Shown: positions 61,863 through 64,000 of the stretch, piece by piece
How the letters are laid out: each line of letters begins with the position of its first letter
Position numbering within the stretch: position 1 is the stretch's first letter
DNA from: Anisakis pegreffii
Taxonomy: Eukaryota > Nematoda > Chromadorea > Rhabditida > Anisakidae
Length of the DNA: 64,000 nucleotides
Assembly (NCBI GenBank): GCA_035041965.1
Contig: JAPYMA010001532.1
Location: forward strand, 1-64,000
Reading direction: 5' to 3'
Position numbers and translations under genes: made by a program
Notes under the pieces: generated by a model
The model's database searches: none
What the model was told of the DNA's origin: nothing
Seen by the model: the letters and a program-made list of their open reading frames with translations, nothing else

Positions 61863-62673
61863 CTGGATGGAAAGGTACGGGTTCCGCTGGTCAAGCTGGT
61901 ACAAGTGGATCATACGGAGCAGGAGCGGGTAGCTTTGCTGCTGGTAGGTCTGCCCAAAGCGGGTTGGTTGGAAGTGCCGGACAAGGGCAACCGAGTGCTA
62001 CTGGCCACAGTGCGTTCACTGGGTTCGGTGGAGCGAGCGGTCAAGGGCCAGCTGGGGTAGCTGAAGTAGTTGGTGGTCAAGGACAAACAGGCGGAGCTGG
62101 CAGTAGTGGAACGGCGGCAAGTGGTAAAGGTAAGGAAGTTTGCAACCATAGCGAGGAATGCGTGAAACCGAAAAAGCCGCACGCTTCTATTTTGTCAACT
62201 GTGGTAAAGCCAACCGACCTGATCTGCGTTCAGTGATAGTAAAAAACTGATCTGAGATTGTGTATATACACTGAACAACCATTCTGTCTGTTGCATTACA
62301 ATGTTCCGAATTACCGTAGTCACATGAGCAGGAGGAACGACTCTACCGTAATATTGGAATGAACAACTTTTGCGTAATACCGCCAGCAAGATTATTTGCT
62401 CAACGCTTATTCTCCGCAGCACTTAAAAACATTTTCTGCGTTCATCAGGTTGAGGACAATGACTTATGCTCTCTCGTAAAATGCTCGTGGATCGAAGTGT
62501 CCAGAAAATCGTTGTCCTGGCGAAGGAGCTTCAACTGTTGTCCTTTTGAGTGGCACTTACATCTTAAATAACAATGATCCAAAACTGCAACATAAACGAA
62601 TTTTTTTCAGGATGGGGTGGTGCTGGACCAGAGCAATCTTTCCTTGGTGGATCTCGTTCATCCTACATGCAAC
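61863..62673 (+). CDS. Gly-rich cassette, type 2 copy 5
   Basis: Gly-rich exon 61863-62123 (261 bp; acceptor GTGTTGCAG, donor GGTAAAGG), starting AGWKGTGSAGQAGTSGSYGA. Small exon 62611-62673 (63 bp; TTTTTTTCAG, donor C|GTTAGT) codes GWGGAGPEQSFLGGSRSSYM. All borders are phase 1. It is closest to type-2 copy 1 in length and intron sequence. Confidence 0.55.
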
Positions 62674-62821
62674 GTTAGTAGAGCAAATTTTGCCTCGTTG
62701 AGGATTTTACCTATCAATGTAAAATTCTTTGCTCCATTAATGTTCAATTGAGCATGCTTTTACAGCAGATCGGATGGAGCTACTTTGTTGTATATGCAGT
62801 GAACGACTGATATTATTACAG

Positions 62822-63229
62822 CTGGATGGAAAGGTACGAGTTCCGCTGGCCAAGCTGGCACAGGCGCAACTTATGGAGCGGAAGGGGGTGGTCCTCCTGT
62901 CGGTCGATCTGGCCAGGGCGGACTGGTTGGAAGTGGTGGACAAGGTCAACCTGGTGCAGCAGGTCATGGTGCATTAAGTGGCTTCGGTGGAGCGGGCGGT
63001 CAAGGTAAAGCTGGTGTAGCTGGTATAGTTGATGGACCAGGACAAGCGAGTGGAATTGGCCGTAGTGGAACAGTTGGTGGTTTCGGTGGAGGCAGATATG
63101 TTGGTTCAGCTGGCCACGGTGGATTAAGCGGTCCTGGAGGAGCAAGCGGTCAAGGGCCAGCTGGAGCATTTGGTGGTCAAGGACAAACAGGTGGAGCTGG
63201 CAGCGGCGGAGCGGCGGCAGGTGTTAGAG
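62822..63229 (+). CDS. Gly-rich exon, type 2 copy 6, with shifted donor
   Basis: A 408-bp phase 1 to 1 exon after TATTATTACAG, containing GGFGGGRYVGSAGHGGLSGP. The conserved donor GG|GTAAAGG found in the other copies is changed here to GGTGTTAGAGGTAGGG. The usual site is lost, and the nearest GT that keeps phase 1 (G|GTAGGG) lies 6 bp downstream, adding two codons. No intact small exon follows before 63,809. Confidence 0.5.
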
Positions 63230-63808
63230 GTAGGGAAGTTTGCAATCATGTTGGGGAAGTGCGTGGTATCGAAAAGCTACTCGCATCCATTTTGTCATCC
63301 ACGGTAGAACTGATCGACCTGATCTGTGTTTACTGGTGATTGAAATTCATCTGAAGTTGTGCGTTCTCACTGAACGATCATCTTTCTGCTACGCTACACA
63401 GCAGTTTAACGTCTTCAGTGAAATTAGGAGGAATAACGATTCTATCAAGCCGTTAGAATGATTAAGCTTTTTGCGTTGAGTTTCTAAAAGATCGAGTGTT
63501 CACACCTTGTTCTTCTTGGCATCAGGCGTTTTCAAGCGTGTTATATTCATCCAGCAATAAGGTACCAAAAAAACTTTGATTATGATTAATTCGATTAAAT
63601 TTTAGACTTCACGAACCTTTTCAACGTCCATTCAATTTGTTACCTTGACTCATTTACTCCTTGTAAGATATGTGTGAATCAAGATGATGAGACAATGATT
63701 ACGCCTAGGTAAGATTTGACAAGAAGCTTCAATCCCATTGTTTCACCTGAACAAATCGACGTCAAACAACAATAATCCATAACTATAGTATGTATTAATT
63801 TGTTTCAG

Positions 63809-64000
63809 GCTGGGGTGGCGCTGGTGGTACAGGCGCAACTTATGGAACGGGAGGGAGTGGTTCTACTGTCGGTCGATCTAGCCAGGGCGGACTGGTTGGA
63901 GGTGGTGGACAAAGCCACGGTGGGTTCAGTGGGGCGAGCGGTCAAGGTAAAGCTGGTGTAGCTGGTGGAGTTGGTGGACCAGGACAAGCGAGTGGAACTG
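63809..64000 (+). CDS. Chimeric small/Gly-rich exon, truncated by window end
   Basis: After TTTGTTTCAG the exon begins with the small-exon start GWGGAG. It then jumps directly into the middle of a type-2 Gly-rich exon (GTGATYGTGGSGSTVGRSSQ) without the EQSFLG motif, the intron or the Gly-rich start. Phase 1 and the frame are kept across the fusion. The exon runs off the window, so the array continues beyond it. Confidence 0.55.

Overview
The window reads as AT-rich nuclear DNA of a nematode, probably a chromadorean. The reasons are short GT-AG introns with TTTTCAG-type acceptors, two genes with major sperm protein (MSP) domains, a small secreted ShKT-domain protein and a secreted thrombospondin-like protein. 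No rRNA, tRNA, CRISPR or prokaryotic gene organisation was recognised. Exon models were built by eye from reading frame, splice sites and phase, without transcript data.

The left half (1-38 kb) is gene-poor. A two-subtype repeat array lies at about 1.19-2.77 kb and a GC-rich, hairpin-forming island at about 4.44-4.98 kb. A two-exon ShKT gene (minus strand) is at 10.0-10.36 kb. A secreted TSP1-like gene (plus) runs from 13.17 to 16.14 kb. A three-exon gene with Jupiter/HN1-like motifs (plus) spans 20.77-31.61 kb with an 8.3 kb first intron. Several weaker coding candidates, some of them broken, lie between and inside these genes, in otherwise non-coding DNA.

The right part (38-64 kb) is dominated by repeat-built genes. 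An MSP-domain exon pair (plus, 38.04-38.48 kb) faces a long Ser/Thr/Gln/Pro-rich gene (minus, 39.12-43.84 kb). That gene consists of about 27 units of 40 residues plus a 70-residue C-terminal repeat, and a one-base change in a G run breaks its frame. Divergently from it starts a second MSP-domain gene (plus, from 44.55 kb). Its MSP domain is followed by a run of tiny, mostly phase-1 exons coding charged, coiled-coil-like sequence and then by a 1.25 kb Gly/Ala-rich exon of 93-bp repeats. It may end at 50.84 kb.

From 50.9 kb to the window edge lies a tandem array of two-exon cassettes. Each has a Gly-rich exon and a small exon containing the motif EQSFLG or a remnant of it. Nearly all have phase-1 borders at both ends, so cassettes can be gained or lost without breaking frame. 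The array shows its history: near-identical 1,040-bp and 1,109-bp tandem copies, a 22-bp perfect palindrome that removed a splice acceptor, a frameshifted copy, lost and shifted donors, a roughly 0.8 kb insertion and a chimeric exon. Whether the MSP gene and the array form one very large gene or several adjacent ones cannot be settled from sequence alone. The combination of an MSP domain, a coiled coil and modular glycine-rich exons is the most unusual thing in the window.
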